A stretch of DNA of 64,000 nucleotides from Cordylochernes scorpioides (lineage: Eukaryota > Arthropoda > Arachnida > Pseudoscorpiones > Chernetidae): contig CP092863.1 in NCBI GenBank assembly GCA_030710605.1, positions 60,956,500 to 61,020,499 on the forward strand, given 5' to 3'. Of the stretch, positions 19,911 through 30,800 are shown piece after piece; position 1 is the stretch's first letter; the number at the start of each line of letters is the position of its first letter. Below the pieces are notes generated by a model. It was given only the letters and a program-made list of their open reading frames with translations. It was not told the DNA's origin and searched no databases. Made by a program: the position numbers and the translations under genes.

Positions 19911-20729
19911 GTATGTAACCTTGGGGGAATCTGTGTTTGCCCATCTATAGAGCTTTAATCTTATAAACCTAACTTGACATAACAAAGATTTTAAACATTC
20001 TTATCTTAAACTATACATAGTTCTTCGGATTAATGAGATCTGTGCTTCTTCGTCTATATATAAGGTTATCCCAAAAGTTCATGTTTTTCTTATTACTTGG
20101 CAAATAATATTGTAGCGTAGAAATCAAGTCTTTGTATATCTGAAGGTGTGAAAGTATTTATTGATGGCGTCACGGCTACTAGTCGACAATTATTAACAAA
20201 TTAACCCCAACTATCTACAGCTAAAGAATATCGAGCAAGCAAGCTAGGTAACTAAATGATGATTTTTTTTTACAAATGTAAAATTTTAAATCTGTTTCAA
20301 ATATTCTCGTTGAATAATTAAATTAAGTTATTTATTCGCCACAATATTATTACGCTGCTAAAATAAGAACATTAAGTCTCCAGGGAAAAGTTTCTTTTGA
20401 AAATATTTTTTATTTAAAAATCTCTCAAGCTTTTCGGGCAAGAAAGCCCTTCTACGGGAGAAAAAAATTTACATTATTACGGTGTGTAACATGCTTTGTA
20501 TTTATGTAAAATATTTGATTATTCTTTGATTTTTCTTCATAGTTAGGTAGTCGTCAACACTGTACTTTCTTTCTCTAATTTTGCATAAGTTATTTTTGTT
20601 GTTTATTATGGTTAACCTTGTTGTAGTTAAATTAAATATTAAAACACCTTGTGACTATCCTTTATTTCTAAATAGGAAACGTTACATAATAATACATATT
20701 ACAATTACTTTATACATTTTTTATTATTT
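19911..20729. other. Intron 2, first part
   Basis: AT-rich. At about 20400-20470 a hammerhead-relic module occurs on the minus strand: gtagaag, a stem gggc/gccc around tttctt, then gaaaagcttgagag. Otherwise nothing recognised. Confidence 0.45.
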
Positions 20730-21165
20730 TATTTCAATTTAAAGCGTCATGTCTCCCTAGGGACACTTGCGCTGTCATACATGTATGCCTTTATACATTT
20801 GTCTATACATATATTTACAATAATTTTAGGCCGTGAATAGAATAATCAAATGATTTTAACAATGAGAAAGAGAGAAAAAAATGAGAAAAAAGAACTGTGT
20901 ACAAAAGAAAGAAGTGTTTGGCAATATGTACAATCAGCATAATATAAATTATCAGTTTCTTAAAAGATATTTGTTGCTATATAATTTAAAATATATCTAC
21001 AAAAGGTATTGAATTTATTATACATTTCTTTACTGGAAATAAAAATACTTGGATCTGTTACAATTAAATTATTTTCGATTCTATAGTTTTGAAAAACAGG
21101 ACAATCTAGTAAAATATGTATTGAGGTTATTACTTTATACATAATATAAATACATTATACATAAC
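20730..21165 (-). mobile_element. LINE (non-LTR retrotransposon) 3' fragment
   Basis: The minus frame 21142-20960 reads HILLDCPVFQNYRIENNL and then TDPSIFISSKEMYNKFNTF. This looks like the zinc-knuckle-like HxxxxC tail that follows the reverse transcriptase in jockey/I-type LINEs. A 3' UTR follows, ending near 20735 with the gacatgacgctttaaattga motif shared with 17.85 and 19.2 kb. The clade is a guess. The rest of the LINE is missing. Confidence 0.55.
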
Positions 21166-21316
21166 GGCAAATAATATTGGTATTCCAATTTTTTTTTGAA
21201 AGTGTTTACAAACTTTTGGGACAACCTTGTAATACAAGAATAAAATGTGAAAAAAATAGTACAAATGTGATATTGTACTGGGATAAGGTGAATGACCCGT
21301 TTTTTGGTCATGAGGT

Positions 21317-21370
21317 ACAGCTTGCACCACGTTGATGAGGGCCAACAGCCCGAAACACGTACATGGTTAG
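21317..21370 (+). ncRNA. Decayed hammerhead ribozyme
   Basis: Same order as the motif at 18313-18366 but with UUGAUGA in place of CUGACGA (invariant C3 lost), a mismatch in stem I (ccacg/caugg), and A at the cleavage position. Stem II gggc-caaca-gccc and GAAA are kept. Likely inactive. Confidence 0.6.
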
Positions 21371-21486
21371 CTTTTCTTGATTAATCAAGAACGGGGTTTT
21401 TGGACAATTCTGGAATAATTAAAATTCAACGAATAGTTGATATTTATTCAGATAGATGGCGTAAGCCATAAGCAATTTTCAGCTAA

Positions 21487-21690
21487 AGAGACAAAGGTCG
21501 CCTCTCCCGTCAAAATGAACGTCAAAAGCAGACGCCATCTGTTGACCGTCACCGACCCGAGGTCGCTAGTTTGCGGCGACGGTAAATAGATGGTGTCTGC
21601 TTTTGACGTCTATTTTGACGGGAGAGGCGACCTTTGTCTCTTTAGATCAATATCCTCCCGGCAAAATTTCCATCTATAAGCAATTTTCAG
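21487..21690. mobile_element. Type 5 palindrome without ribozyme centre
   Basis: Near-perfect inverted repeat: agacaaaggtcgcctctccc ... gggagaggcgacctttgtct, with inner arms gcagacgccatctgttgacc / its complement. The tail gatcaatatcctcccggcaa also occurs, inverted, at about 15250-15275. Confidence 0.75.
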
Positions 21691-21725
21691 TTGCAAGATA
21701 AGAAGATGCCTTTTTCTTTTTCACA

Positions 21726-22338
21726 AGAATACATTGTCTATTTTTCATTACATTGGTTTAATAGGTTCTACTCTATTTTATGACATTGGTTTACTATATC
21801 TCACTCGAACTTAACCTCCTATAAAAACAACGTAACATAATTCAACCTGAGACCTTTTTTCAATACATGGAGGAATCCATTTAATTCTAAGATTCATCCT
21901 TTTCTAATCATAACGTGGAAAGGTATAGCGATATCATTTTTTTTATCCCTAGTACACGTGGTACAGGCCATGATAATTATGGTGGATAGAAGTAGGCGAC
22001 TGCTTTTACTGTAAGTGCACTACATGTCTACACATGTGAAAAGCAGTTCAACCTTTGCACATAAAAATGTGCCAGAATCCTATTTGGTTACTTGCACTCG
22101 CTGGTGGGGTTGGACTTTTGCAAGAATCGAGGGCCATTGGAGCATTTTTTTTTAATCAGAAAAAAAAAGTGCCCAATGCGGGAATCGAACCCGGGTCGTA
22201 GCGGTCGAAAAGCAATGGTTTAAACCATCCTTCCACCGACTCCCACGATATCCTATTGACGAAGAAGCACGTGACCTTTAGTAGAACATACATCGTCTCT
22301 AGTCGTGAGCATTATTATGTGATCTTAATTATAAATAG
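21726..22338. other. Intron 2, middle part with a tRNA-like sequence
   Basis: No gene. At 22168-22245 (minus strand) there is a tRNA-like stretch with gtcggtggaagg (A-box-like) and acccgggttcgattcccgc (strong B box). The acceptor strands do not pair, so it is a relic or a SINE head. Confidence 0.45.
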
Positions 22339-23095
22339 ACTAGACGAATGGCCCGGGCAACGCCCGGGGTTTACCCGAGTGCGAATATATTCTAAAAACG
22401 TTGACTTGGGTGGTCGCTATTAACAGGGTGGTCTGTATAGACAGGTGGATGTATCACACAGCTGATAACAAGGTTGTCTAGAGTGGTCGCTATAGACAGG
22501 GTGGTCTGTATAGACAGGTTTATGAGAGAGGCACAAACTTACAGGTTGTTGACGCCGCAACTCTATGTTATATGATAAGGAAAACGGAATAAGGAATACA
22601 CTACGCAACTTTATTTCTAGTATTTCAAGTTTAAGAATAATTGAAATTCAATGAGTTTACACTTCAAAAAATTCTCCAGTATGTATCTATCTTTTTACAA
22701 CGAATGAAGACATTAATACGCGAGAGAGAGTGTTTTTTGTTGCATCATGCTGTGACTCACACGACGACCCAAGGTCAACAGGGGTGGAGCAGCAAGCTTT
22801 AGCCTATCACCGTCTGGCGGCGCTGCTTGCGAGTTATATCTACAATTCTGCAAATAACTCTAAGGATATTCAAGATATTCAAGAAATTATTTTTCGAAAA
22901 CCTTTCCGGGGATATACCTAATAATATCCCAGAATTTCATGGCGATTGGATGTATGGGTTTTGAATAACAGGGTTGTCTAGAGGGGGGCAGGGAGGACAC
23001 GTGTTCCCTTGCAGCCAATGAGCGCGCATTCTATCCGTGAGCTTCAGACAAACAGACAAACAGACAGAATAAGGCAAATATATAAGTAGATACCT
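22339..23095 (+). mobile_element. Retroposon copy (RTE/SINE-like)
   Basis: 5' end tagacgaatggcccgggcaa (diverged), internal duplicated ggtggtctgtatagacaggt, then the family 3' domain aaataactctaaggatattc and a gacaaacagacaaacagaca tail. It carries extra internal sequence compared with the 6527 copy. Confidence 0.6.
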
Positions 23096-23289
23096 CTTCC
23101 GTCAGAATAGATCGAAAAACTTTCTTCAATCTCGCAGACAATCCCCTACATCATCATTGACAAATTCAGAATTTCTACTTAAGACCACGGTTTGGAGCTA
23201 TGACACTTATGTGAATCGAGGTCTGAATTGACCAAATAAGTTTGCCCATCAAAATTGTTTGTGGACAATTCTATGACTAAAATATAGAT

Positions 23290-23515
23290 CTTTTTGAAAA
23301 TATAAAGATACTTCGGCCAGTAAATCTTTAATACTTTTTTATTCTCTCTCTTAAAAATAATTTTTAACGCCTTGCCAAATGTTTTAATTTTTTTGTTTGC
23401 TCCTGACGAGGACAAAAGATTTTTTTGTCGAAACGTCGAGGTAATAAAAAGATTTACTGGCCGAAGTAACTTTATTTTGAAGAAATATGAATGTCTGCCA
23501 GGCAACCTCTATCTT
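23290..23515 (+). mobile_element. Palindromic element with a hammerhead-like core, type 7
   Basis: Arms cttcggccagtaaatcttta (about 23310) and aaagatttactggccgaagt (about 23448) are inverted. Between them the plus strand has cuc, CUGACGA, a stem gacaaaa/uuuuguc, GAAA, cgu, c, gag (about 23399-23444). The core is complete, but stem I is only 3 bp and stem III is minimal. A relative lies at 30990-31190. Confidence 0.6.
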
Positions 23516-23524
23516 TACGATAAA

Positions 23525-25375
23525 ATATAGATAAGAAGTTTGAGAGGGGCCATGCCTAAAGTTACGATTAATTGACCAATTGAATGTGGCTTTCTAGTCC
23601 AATTGAGAGGGGCCATGCCTAAAGTTACGATTAATTGACCAATTGAATGTGGCTTTCTAGTCCAATTGAGAGGGGCCATGCCTAAAGTTACGATTAATTG
23701 AGCAATTGAATGTGGCTTTCTAGTCCAATTGAGAGGGGCCATGCCTAAAGTTACGATTAATTGACCAATTGAATGTGGCTTTCTAGTCCAATTGAGAGGG
23801 GCCATGCCTAAAGTTACGATTAATTGACCAATTGAATGTGGCTTTCTAGTCCAATTGAGAGGGGCCATGCCTAAAGTTACGATTAATTGACCAATTGAAT
23901 GTGGCTTTCTAGTCCAATTGAGAGGGGCCATGCCTAAAGTTACGATTAATTGACCAATTGAATGTGGCTTTCTAGTCCAATTGAGAGGGGCGATGCCTAA
24001 AGTTACGATTAATTGACCAATTGAATGTGGCTTTCTAGTCCAATTGAGAGGGGCCATGCCTAAAGTTACGATTAATTGACCAATTGAATGTGGCTTTCTA
24101 GTCCAATTGAGGGGGGCCATGCCTAAAGTTACGATTAATTGACCAATTGAATGTGGCTTTCTAGTCCAATTGAGAGGGGCCATGCCTAAAGTTACGATTA
24201 ATTGACCAATTGAATGTGGCTTTCTAGTCCAATTGAGAGGGGCCATGCCTAAAGTTACGATTAATTGACCAATTGAATGTGGCTTTCTAGTCCAATTGAG
24301 AGGGGCCATGCCTAAAGTTACGATTAATTGACCAATTGAATGTGGCTTTCTAGTCCAATTGAGAGGGGCCATGCCTAAAGTTACGATTAATTGACCAATT
24401 GAATGTGGCTTTCTAGTCCAATTGAGAGGGGCCATGCCTAAAGTTACGATTAATTGACCAATTGAATGTGGCTTTCTAGTCCAATTGAGAGGGGCCATGC
24501 CTAAAGTTACGATTAATTGACCAATTGAATGTGGCTTTCTAGTCCAATTGAGAGGGGCCATGCCTAAAGTTACGATTAATTGACCAATTGAATGTGGCTT
24601 TCTAGTCCAATTGAGAGGGGCCATGCCTAAAGTTACGATTAATTGACCAATTGAATGTGGCTTACTAGTCCAATTGAGAGGGGCCATGCCAAAAGTTACG
24701 ATTAATTGACCAATTGAATGTGGCTTTCTAGTCCAATTGAGAGGGGCCATGCCTAAAGTTACGATTAATTGACCAATTGAATGTGGCTTACTAGTCCAAT
24801 TGAGAGGGGCCATGCCTAAAGTTACGATTAATTGACCAATTGAATGTGGCTTTCTAGTCCAATTGAGAGGGGCCATGCCTAAAGTTACGATTAATTGACC
24901 AATTGAATGTGGCTTACTAGTCCAATTGAGAGGGGCCATGCCAAAAGTTACGATTAATTGACCAATTGAATGTGGCTTACTAGTCCAATTGAGAGGGGCC
25001 ATGCCAAAAGTTACGATTAATTGACCAATTGAATGTGGCTTACTAGTCCAATTGAGAGGGGCCATGCCAAAAGTTACGATTAATTGACCAATTGAATGTG
25101 GCTTACTAGTCCAATTGAGAGGGGCCATGCCAAAAGTTACGATTAATTGACCAATTGAATGTGGCTTACTAGTCCAATTGAGAGGGGCCATGCCAAAAGT
25201 TACGATTAATTGACCAATTGAATGTGGCTTACTAGTCCAATTGAGAGGGGCCATGCCAAAAGTTACGATTAATTGACCAATTGAATGTGGCTTACTAGTC
25301 CAATTGAGAGGGGCCATGCCAAAAGTTACGATTAATTGACCAATTGAATGTGTCTTTCTAGTCCAATTGAAAGGA
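23525..25375. repeat. 63-bp tandem array, about 29 units (intron 2)
   Basis: Unit: ctaaagttacgattaattga + ccaattgaatgtggctttct + agtccaattgagaggggcca + tgc. Homogeneous, with two diagnostic sites: left units have ctaaag and ctttcta, right units have caaaag and cttacta, and the types alternate around 24660-24960. A 600-codon minus frame runs through it only because 63 is divisible by 3. It ends about 180 bp before exon 3. Confidence 0.97.
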
Positions 25376-25553
25376 GGGGATATAAGTTTAAAAAAAGAAA
25401 GAAACCTTTTCTGACGGTATGGCGATCCGAGATTGTAAAGATGATCAATAGACGATGCATAGTTTTAATGTCTATTTTTATGGGATAAAAGAAATGTCTT
25501 AGTTTGGTATCGTGATCATACCAAGCGACGATGTGGAATTTCTGAATGTGCAG
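25376..25553. other. Intron 2 end
   Basis: Short unique stretch ending in the acceptor atgtgcag (25546-25553). Nothing else seen. Confidence 0.6.
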
Positions 25554-25762
25554 CTGAATCAGAGGACCACGAAGAAATGTACAAGATCCTGAAGGAATGG
25601 TTGGCTGAAGAAGGTGTAGGTACAGCCCCGATTCTAGACATAGATTGGGACGATGATGATATCAACTTGGAGAAGAGACTTGCCATGCTTACTCTATACA
25701 ACATTGGACCTTTCTTCAGAATTGAACCTGAAGGATCTAATGAGTCAGTCCCTAGCCTCAGA
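25554..25762 (+). CDS. M13 (neprilysin-like) exon 3
   Basis: 209 nt, phase 1 in, phase 0 out. Reads AESEDHEEMYKILKEWLAEE, then DIDWDDDDINLEKRLAMLTL and YNIGPFFRIEPEGSNESVPS. This corresponds to the M13 region in which 'LxxxLxxxGGWP' helices are followed by 'Lxxlxxygvxplfxxxvxxd'. The usual GGWP is replaced by GVGTAP. Acceptor 25551-25553 cag, donor gtgagt at 25763. One N-glycosylation sequon (NES). Confidence 0.88.
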
Positions 25763-25816
25763 GTGAGTATTCAGGATGATCTAAGGATGTGATAGAAACA
25801 GAACGTGCGATTTCAG
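25763..25816 (+). other. 54-bp mini-intron between exons 3 and 4
   Basis: gtgagt...gatttcag. Reading through it gives a stop (TGA) after 12 codons. Removing it joins SVPSLR to ISWIHPVMMPNEVYL in phase 0, as the M13 family requires. It is far shorter than the multi-kilobase introns around it. Confidence 0.75.
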
Positions 25817-25993
25817 ATCTCATGGATTCACCCTGTCATGATGCCTAATGAAGTCTATTTGGAAGGACGTGACACCGACATCTCTGCCTACCAGAACTTC
25901 ATCAAAGGTGTCTTCAGGATCTTCCAAGCCGAAGAGCACACCATGGAAGAAGATGTTCAAGGCATTATTGAACTGGAAGCCCAAATTGCTGAA
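25817..25993 (+). CDS. M13 (neprilysin-like) exon 4
   Basis: 177 nt, phase 0 at both ends. Reads ISWIHPVMMPNEVYLEGRDT, then SAYQNFIKGVFRIFQAEEHT and EEDVQGIIELEAQIAE. The family consensus here is 'xqxxLglpsreyYl...ayxxyixxxxxLlg...a..iixxExxlA', so the match is good across the exon. Donor gtataa at 25994. Confidence 0.88.
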
Positions 25994-26069
25994 GTATAAC
26001 TATAGTATTTTTATTCATGATAAAATATTGTGAAAAACATTTAAAATTACAATATATTTTATCATAATG
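25994..26069. other. Intron 4 start
   Basis: AT-rich, nothing recognised. Confidence 0.5.
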
Positions 26070-26310
26070 AGTTTCCTTTTATTTTAAAATGCTAGCTTTC
26101 AAGTGATAATCGCTCTTCAACGGGCTTTTAATACAAAAATATCGTAGTTGTAAATATCCAGGCTGCGCGCGTTTGTAATTGTAAATATTTCTTGTTAGAT
26201 ATAGTCAATGTTTTTTATTAAGCCCGTTGAAGAGCGATTATCACTTGAAAGCTAGCATTTTAAAATAAAAAGAAATTCATTGTGAGAAAATATTTTATAG
26301 TGTTGTTTTT
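26070..26310. mobile_element. Palindromic MITE-like element, type 4, second copy
   Basis: aaatgctagctttcaagtga, cgctcttcaacgggctttta and their complements at about 26220-26265, the same arms as 14700-14990. Confidence 0.7.
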
Positions 26311-26460
26311 TTAAAGAGAAAATTGCTATAAACTATAAAATATTAACTGTAGCAATGCATTTCTTTATTCGTGCAATGTGCAAGCTTTCGGATCTTTCCA
26401 ATCCTTCCGCAGACATAGCTATAAGTTGAGAGAACGAGGATATATATAATACTGAACACT

Positions 26461-26745
26461 CATTCTTTCAACCTAAAGCTATGCCAGTGATTGTAAAAAT
26501 CCTAAAGCTATGCCAGTGATTGTAAAGATCCTAAAGCTATGCCAGTGATTGTAAAGATCCTAAAGCTATGCCAGTGATTGTAAAGATCCTAAAGCTATGC
26601 CAGTGATTGTAAAGATCCTAAAGCTATGCCAGTGATTGTAAAGATCCTAAAGCTATGCCAGTGATTGTAAAGATCCTAAAGCTATGCCAGTGATTGTAAA
26701 GATCCTAAAGCTATGCCAGTGATTGTAAAGATCCTAAAGCTTGCA
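26461..26745. repeat. 28-bp tandem array, about 10 units (intron 4)
   Basis: Unit cctaaagctatgccagtgat + tgtaaaga. Units are almost identical; only the first has aaaaat in place of aaagat. It shows no resemblance to the 63-bp unit in the preceding intron. Confidence 0.97.
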
Positions 26746-26934
26746 ATTTTACGAATAAGTTTTTTATACGAGTATATATTAAGGACACAGAGGACCGTGA
26801 GATATATTTTACATACTTAATATACATTTTTATAAATTATATATACAAGATTTTATGAAAATTACATATATAACGACATGTGTGCACAAAATTGTCTTTG
26901 TCTCCTTAAAAAAAAAAAAGCAGATAACCGGCGA
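26746..26934. other. Intron 4, AT-rich; nothing recognised
   Basis: No gene or repeat family recognised. Confidence 0.5.
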
Positions 26935-27150
26935 CATCGAAGGCTTTCAACTTCCTTAAATTGATTCACGTACACGTCTCATAATGTTTAAATAAGACTC
27001 TTTATTGATTGTTTGACCTTCCTCTAGATATTCATAAAGCACAATTCCCTTTATGTCAAAGAACGTGACCAATAAGACTCTGTTTTTTGACTTGCAAAGT
27101 CGGGATTTCTTCGTTCTTGGTTCATCTTTTCCTTTCCATTCCATGGATTG
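26935..27150 (-). pseudogene. mariner transposase fragment
   Basis: The minus frame 27144-26956 reads EWKGKDEPRTKKSRLCKSKN, LLVTFFDIKGIVLYEY and GQTINKESYLNIMRRVRESI. This is the segment between the first and second catalytic aspartates of mariner transposases. Neither terminal repeat nor the rest of the gene is present. It differs from the copy at 5126-6446. Confidence 0.8.
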
Positions 27151-27630
27151 GCGTTTATATGCATGTTATGAATATTTTGTTGTTATTAGATAAAGGGTTG
27201 ATAAGACAAAGGATTGATAAGATAAAGGGTTGAAGGTACAGTCGTGATAAGAAAAAGATAATTATTTACCGTCAAGTAGCTTTTATTTCAATTACTTGAG
27301 GAAATATTACACATTAGTTACTTTCACATTATATAGAATTTATAAAGTTAATCCTATATTAGTGATTCAAAAAGATATATATATATATGTTAACTACGCA
27401 TATTTACAACAAAACTATACAACAAAAACTGAAAGTCTTTCTAAAAACGATGATAACAAAAGTAAAATTATCAATGAATAAAATATATAATTTTTAAAAT
27501 ATAGAAATATTTGAATTTTAAGATTATAACATATACATATATAATATATACATACTCAGGAGATATATTTGCTTCAACTACAATCCACCAAACTGGCCTA
27601 TCACTTCACCACCTAACTGTGTTGGGACAG
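27151..27630. other. Intron 4 end, AT-rich
   Basis: Short gataagataaagggttga-type repeats near 27190-27230, otherwise nothing. Ends with ctaac as a possible branch point and the acceptor gggacag at 27624-27630. Confidence 0.5.
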
Positions 27631-27711
27631 ATTCAAGATGATCTGGACCAAGGAGATCCGGAAACTGAACAAGAAATGGGTTTTCGAAACTTGGACGAAA
27701 CCTTCCCAGAG
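27631..27711 (+). CDS. M13 (neprilysin-like) exon 5
   Basis: 81 nt, 27 codons, phase 0 at both ends: IQDDLDQGDPETEQEM then GFRNLDETFPE. Similarity is weak but position and length fit the family segment 'itvpxxxrrdxxkxyxkmtixelxxxxp' just before the DW motif of exon 6. Donor gtaagt at 27712. It is the least certain exon. Confidence 0.68.
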
Positions 27712-27766
27712 GTAAGTAACTTCCTGAAATTGTAATTGTACATAATAGTTATACATTTATAAAATA

Positions 27767-28483
27767 ACTAGCGGATGTACCCGGCTTCGCCCGGTTTTTA
27801 CCCGAGTAAAGGTTTGTCTAACCAACATTTGTTAAAAACAATTCTCTATAAACTTATATATAAAAAAATAATAGATATATTTTGATAATTTGAAACTCGT
27901 AAATTTGAATCTCTCGATAAAGTGAACATTTTTTCCCGGTCCCTTGAAAAATACTCGATAAGTTGAATAGAATCAACATTAAGTGGTTCCCTCGGTAATT
28001 GGAAGTTAAAGGAATAATATCTTGCCTTGGAATTGTATCAATATTCTTGTCTCAAATAAATTGCCGTGTCATCCTGAATTTTGTCTTTCCTAATTTTCTA
28101 CATTACAAAATCATCATTTTATCTATTCTCCCAATATAAATGTTGTAGATAAATGATAAAACTAACTTTGACTTGTGCGAAATTAATAGGTAGTAAATCT
28201 TACTTTTGATAAATAATCTTTAAGATAATAAACTTAGTGATAATAAAACTTATAGATAAAAAACTTGTTAACATCGTCGCAATGGGGGCGCTGCTTGCGA
28301 GTTAAATCTACAAATCTGCAAATAACTCTAAGGATATTCAAGATATTCAAGAAATTATTTTTTCAAGAACCTTCCCGGGGATATACCTAATAATATCCCA
28401 AAATTTCACGGCGATTGAATGTATGGTTTTTGAATCTATAGAGTACACACGGACAGACAGACATTCATTTTTATATATATACT
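27767..28483 (+). mobile_element. Retroposon copy (RTE/SINE-like), first of three in tandem
   Basis: actagcggatgtacccggct to ggacagacagacattcattt and a TA tail. The next copy begins directly after this tail, so three copies (27767, 28480, 29597) lie head to tail. Confidence 0.75.
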
Positions 28484-29600
28484 AGCGGACGTACCCGGCT
28501 TCGCCCGAGGTTTTACCCGAGTAAAGGTTTGTCTAACGAACATTTGCCCGTGTTTTACCCGAGTAAAGGTTTGTCTAACGAATCTCTCGATAAAGTGAAC
28601 ATTTTTCCCGGTCCCTTGAAAAATACTCGATAAGTTGAATAAATTCAATATTAATCGGTACCCGAGTAAAGGTCTGTCTAACGAACATTTGTTAAAACAA
28701 TTCTCTATAGACTTATAAAAAGAAATAGATATATTTTGATAATTTGAAACTGATAAAGTGATCATTTTTTCCCGGTCCCTGTGTGCCGTGTCATTCTGAA
28801 TTTTGTCTTTCCTAATTTTCTACATTACAAAATCATCGTTTTATCTAGTGAACATTTTTTCCCGGTCCCTTGAAAAATACTCGATAAGGTTGAATAAATT
28901 CATGGTCGTTTATGGAAGATGGACGAAGTTCCCGAGGTCATCTTGGGCAAGCTCCCGCGAGGCTTTTTTTCTTGTCTACTTGGCATAGCTGTGTCACCAA
29001 CTCTGCCCTGATTGGTCAGTGGGTACTTTGACTGTCGGCCGGCAGCCGGGCGAATCCATTCTCGCACGGGGTCTGCCCCACTCCAAACTTTTGGCAAAGC
29101 ACTTTCTAATTAAAGATTATTGTCTTAAATAATCTTTAAGAACAAAAAGTATAATAATTGAACGATAGGAAATTATAGTAAATAATTATACTAAACTAAA
29201 TGATGTAAAAATAATTATACATGAAATTTGAAATAAGTTTTAGAAAAGTTATCGTTAAGTCCACGGGAAAAGATGTAGCCAAAACAAATAGGTTTTTAAC
29301 AGTGACACGTGAGCACCCGCCTCGAGACGCGCTCCTCTCTCCTAACATTACTCCCCCTCTTGAAAAAGCCTATCTCCGTCTCAATGGTGGCGCTGCTTGC
29401 GAGTTAAAGCTACAAATCTGCAAATAACTCTAAGGATATTCAAGATATTAAAGAAATTATTTTTCGTAAACCTTTCCGGGGATATACCTAATAATATCCC
29501 AAAATTTCACGGCGATTGGATGTATGGTTTTTGAATCCATAGAGGACACACACACAGACAGACAGACACACAGACATTCATTTTTATATATATATAGACT
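28480..29600 (+). mobile_element. Retroposon copy (RTE/SINE-like), second of three
   Basis: Starts actagcggacgtacccggct. It has duplicated internal blocks (the gagtaaaggtttgtctaacga motif occurs twice) and a GC-richer insert at about 28900-29090, before the usual 3' domain and the cagacagacagacacacaga tail. Confidence 0.7.
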
Positions 29601-30492
29601 AGCGGATGTACCCGGCTTCGCCCGGGTTTTACCCGAGTAAAGGTTTGTATAACGAACATTTTTGTTAAAACAATTCTCTATAAACATATAAAAAAAAAGA
29701 TATATTTTGATAATTTGAAACTCGTAAATTTGAATCTCTCGATAAAGTGATCATTTTTTCCCGGTCCCTGTGTGCCGTGTCATCCTGAATTTTGTATTTC
29801 CTAATTTTCTACATTACAAAATAATCGTTTTATCTAGTGAACATTTTTTCCCGGTCCCTCAAAAAATACTCGATAAGTTGATTTCGATAATTTGAAACTC
29901 GTAAATTTGAATCTCTCGATAAAGTGGTCATTTTTTCCCGGACCCTGTGTGCCGTGTCATCCTGAATTTTGTCTTTCCTAATTTTCTACATTACAAAATC
30001 ATCGTTTTATCTAGTGAACATATTTTCCCGGTCCCTTGAAAAATACTCGATAAGTTGAATAAAATCATGGTCGTTTATGGAAGATGGACGTAGTTCCCGG
30101 AGGTCACCCGCGAGGCTTTTTTCTTGTCTACTTGGCACAGCTGTGTCACCAACTCTGCCCCCGCGCGCCAGGACTTCTTGATCCCTCTGATTGGTCGGTG
30201 GGAACTTGGACTGTCCAACCGGCCGGCGGCCGGACGATTACATTTTCTCGACGGGGGGGGGCAGACCTAAACCTATCTCCGTCGCAAGGTGGCGCTGCTT
30301 GCGAGTTAAAGCAACAAATCTGCAAATAACTCTAAGGATATTAAAGATATTCAAGAAATTATTTTTCGAAAACCTTTCCGGGGATATGCCTAATAATATC
30401 CCAAAATTTCACGGCGATTGGATGTATGTTTTTTGAATCTATAAAGAACACACACACACAGACAGACATTCATTTATATATATATATAGATA
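29597..30492 (+). mobile_element. Retroposon copy (RTE/SINE-like), third of three
   Basis: Starts actagcggatgtacccggct. It has repeated internal ctcgataaagtg...cccggtccc blocks and a GC-rich insert (30060-30270) similar to the one in the second copy, then the standard 3' domain and tail. Confidence 0.7.
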
Positions 30493-30800
30493 GATATGTT
30501 ATCAAAATTCGAAACTATTTTAAACGCGCAAGATTCTTTTTGAAATTAAATAATTTCTACTGCCCTTACTGCAATGGAAAAATTAAAGGGAGGGCCTGGC
30601 TCATCAGTGGTGAACCCTCCCAGCGGTTTCGCCAGTTTAATCTACCATACCGCTGTTATATTGCTGATGAGCCAGGCCCTCCCATTAATTTTTCCATTGC
30701 AGTAAGGGCAGTAGAAATTGTTTAATTTCAAAATAAATCTTGCGCGTTCAAAATAGTTTCGAATTTTGATAACAGATGGCGCGCTGGTGCATCATAAAAT
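30489..30800. mobile_element. Palindromic MITE-like element, type 3, second copy
   Basis: tgttatcaaaattcgaaact ... agtttcgaattttgataaca, with inner arms ctactgcccttactgcaatg / cattgcagtaagggcagtag and the same ctgatga/gcgaaac centre as 8150-8462. Confidence 0.8.

Larger units (their letters stand above)
21290..21725. mobile_element. Type 6 palindromic element split by a type 5 palindrome
   Basis: 21317-21480 matches the type 6 element (hammerhead region, then ttgattaatcaagaac and ttcaacgaatagttgatatt to aagccataagcaattttcag). The match breaks at about 21483 and resumes at about 21680 with taagcaattttcagttgcaa and gatgcctttttct. The 190-bp insert is the type 5 palindrome. The short duplicated taagcaattttcag may mark the insertion. 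Confidence 0.65.

Noticed and set aside
22168..22245. Functional tRNA gene on the minus strand
   Set aside because: Good A/B-box-like sequences, but the acceptor ends do not pair and no clean anticodon arm can be drawn.
23515..25317. 600-codon minus-strand frame across the 63-bp array
   Set aside because: Same reason: unit length divisible by three, perfect repetition, no non-repeat coding sequence.
27511..27630. Upstream extension of exon 5 to ATG 27511
   Set aside because: The upstream part is AT-rich with no M13 similarity. The segment from 27631 has the right length for the family.
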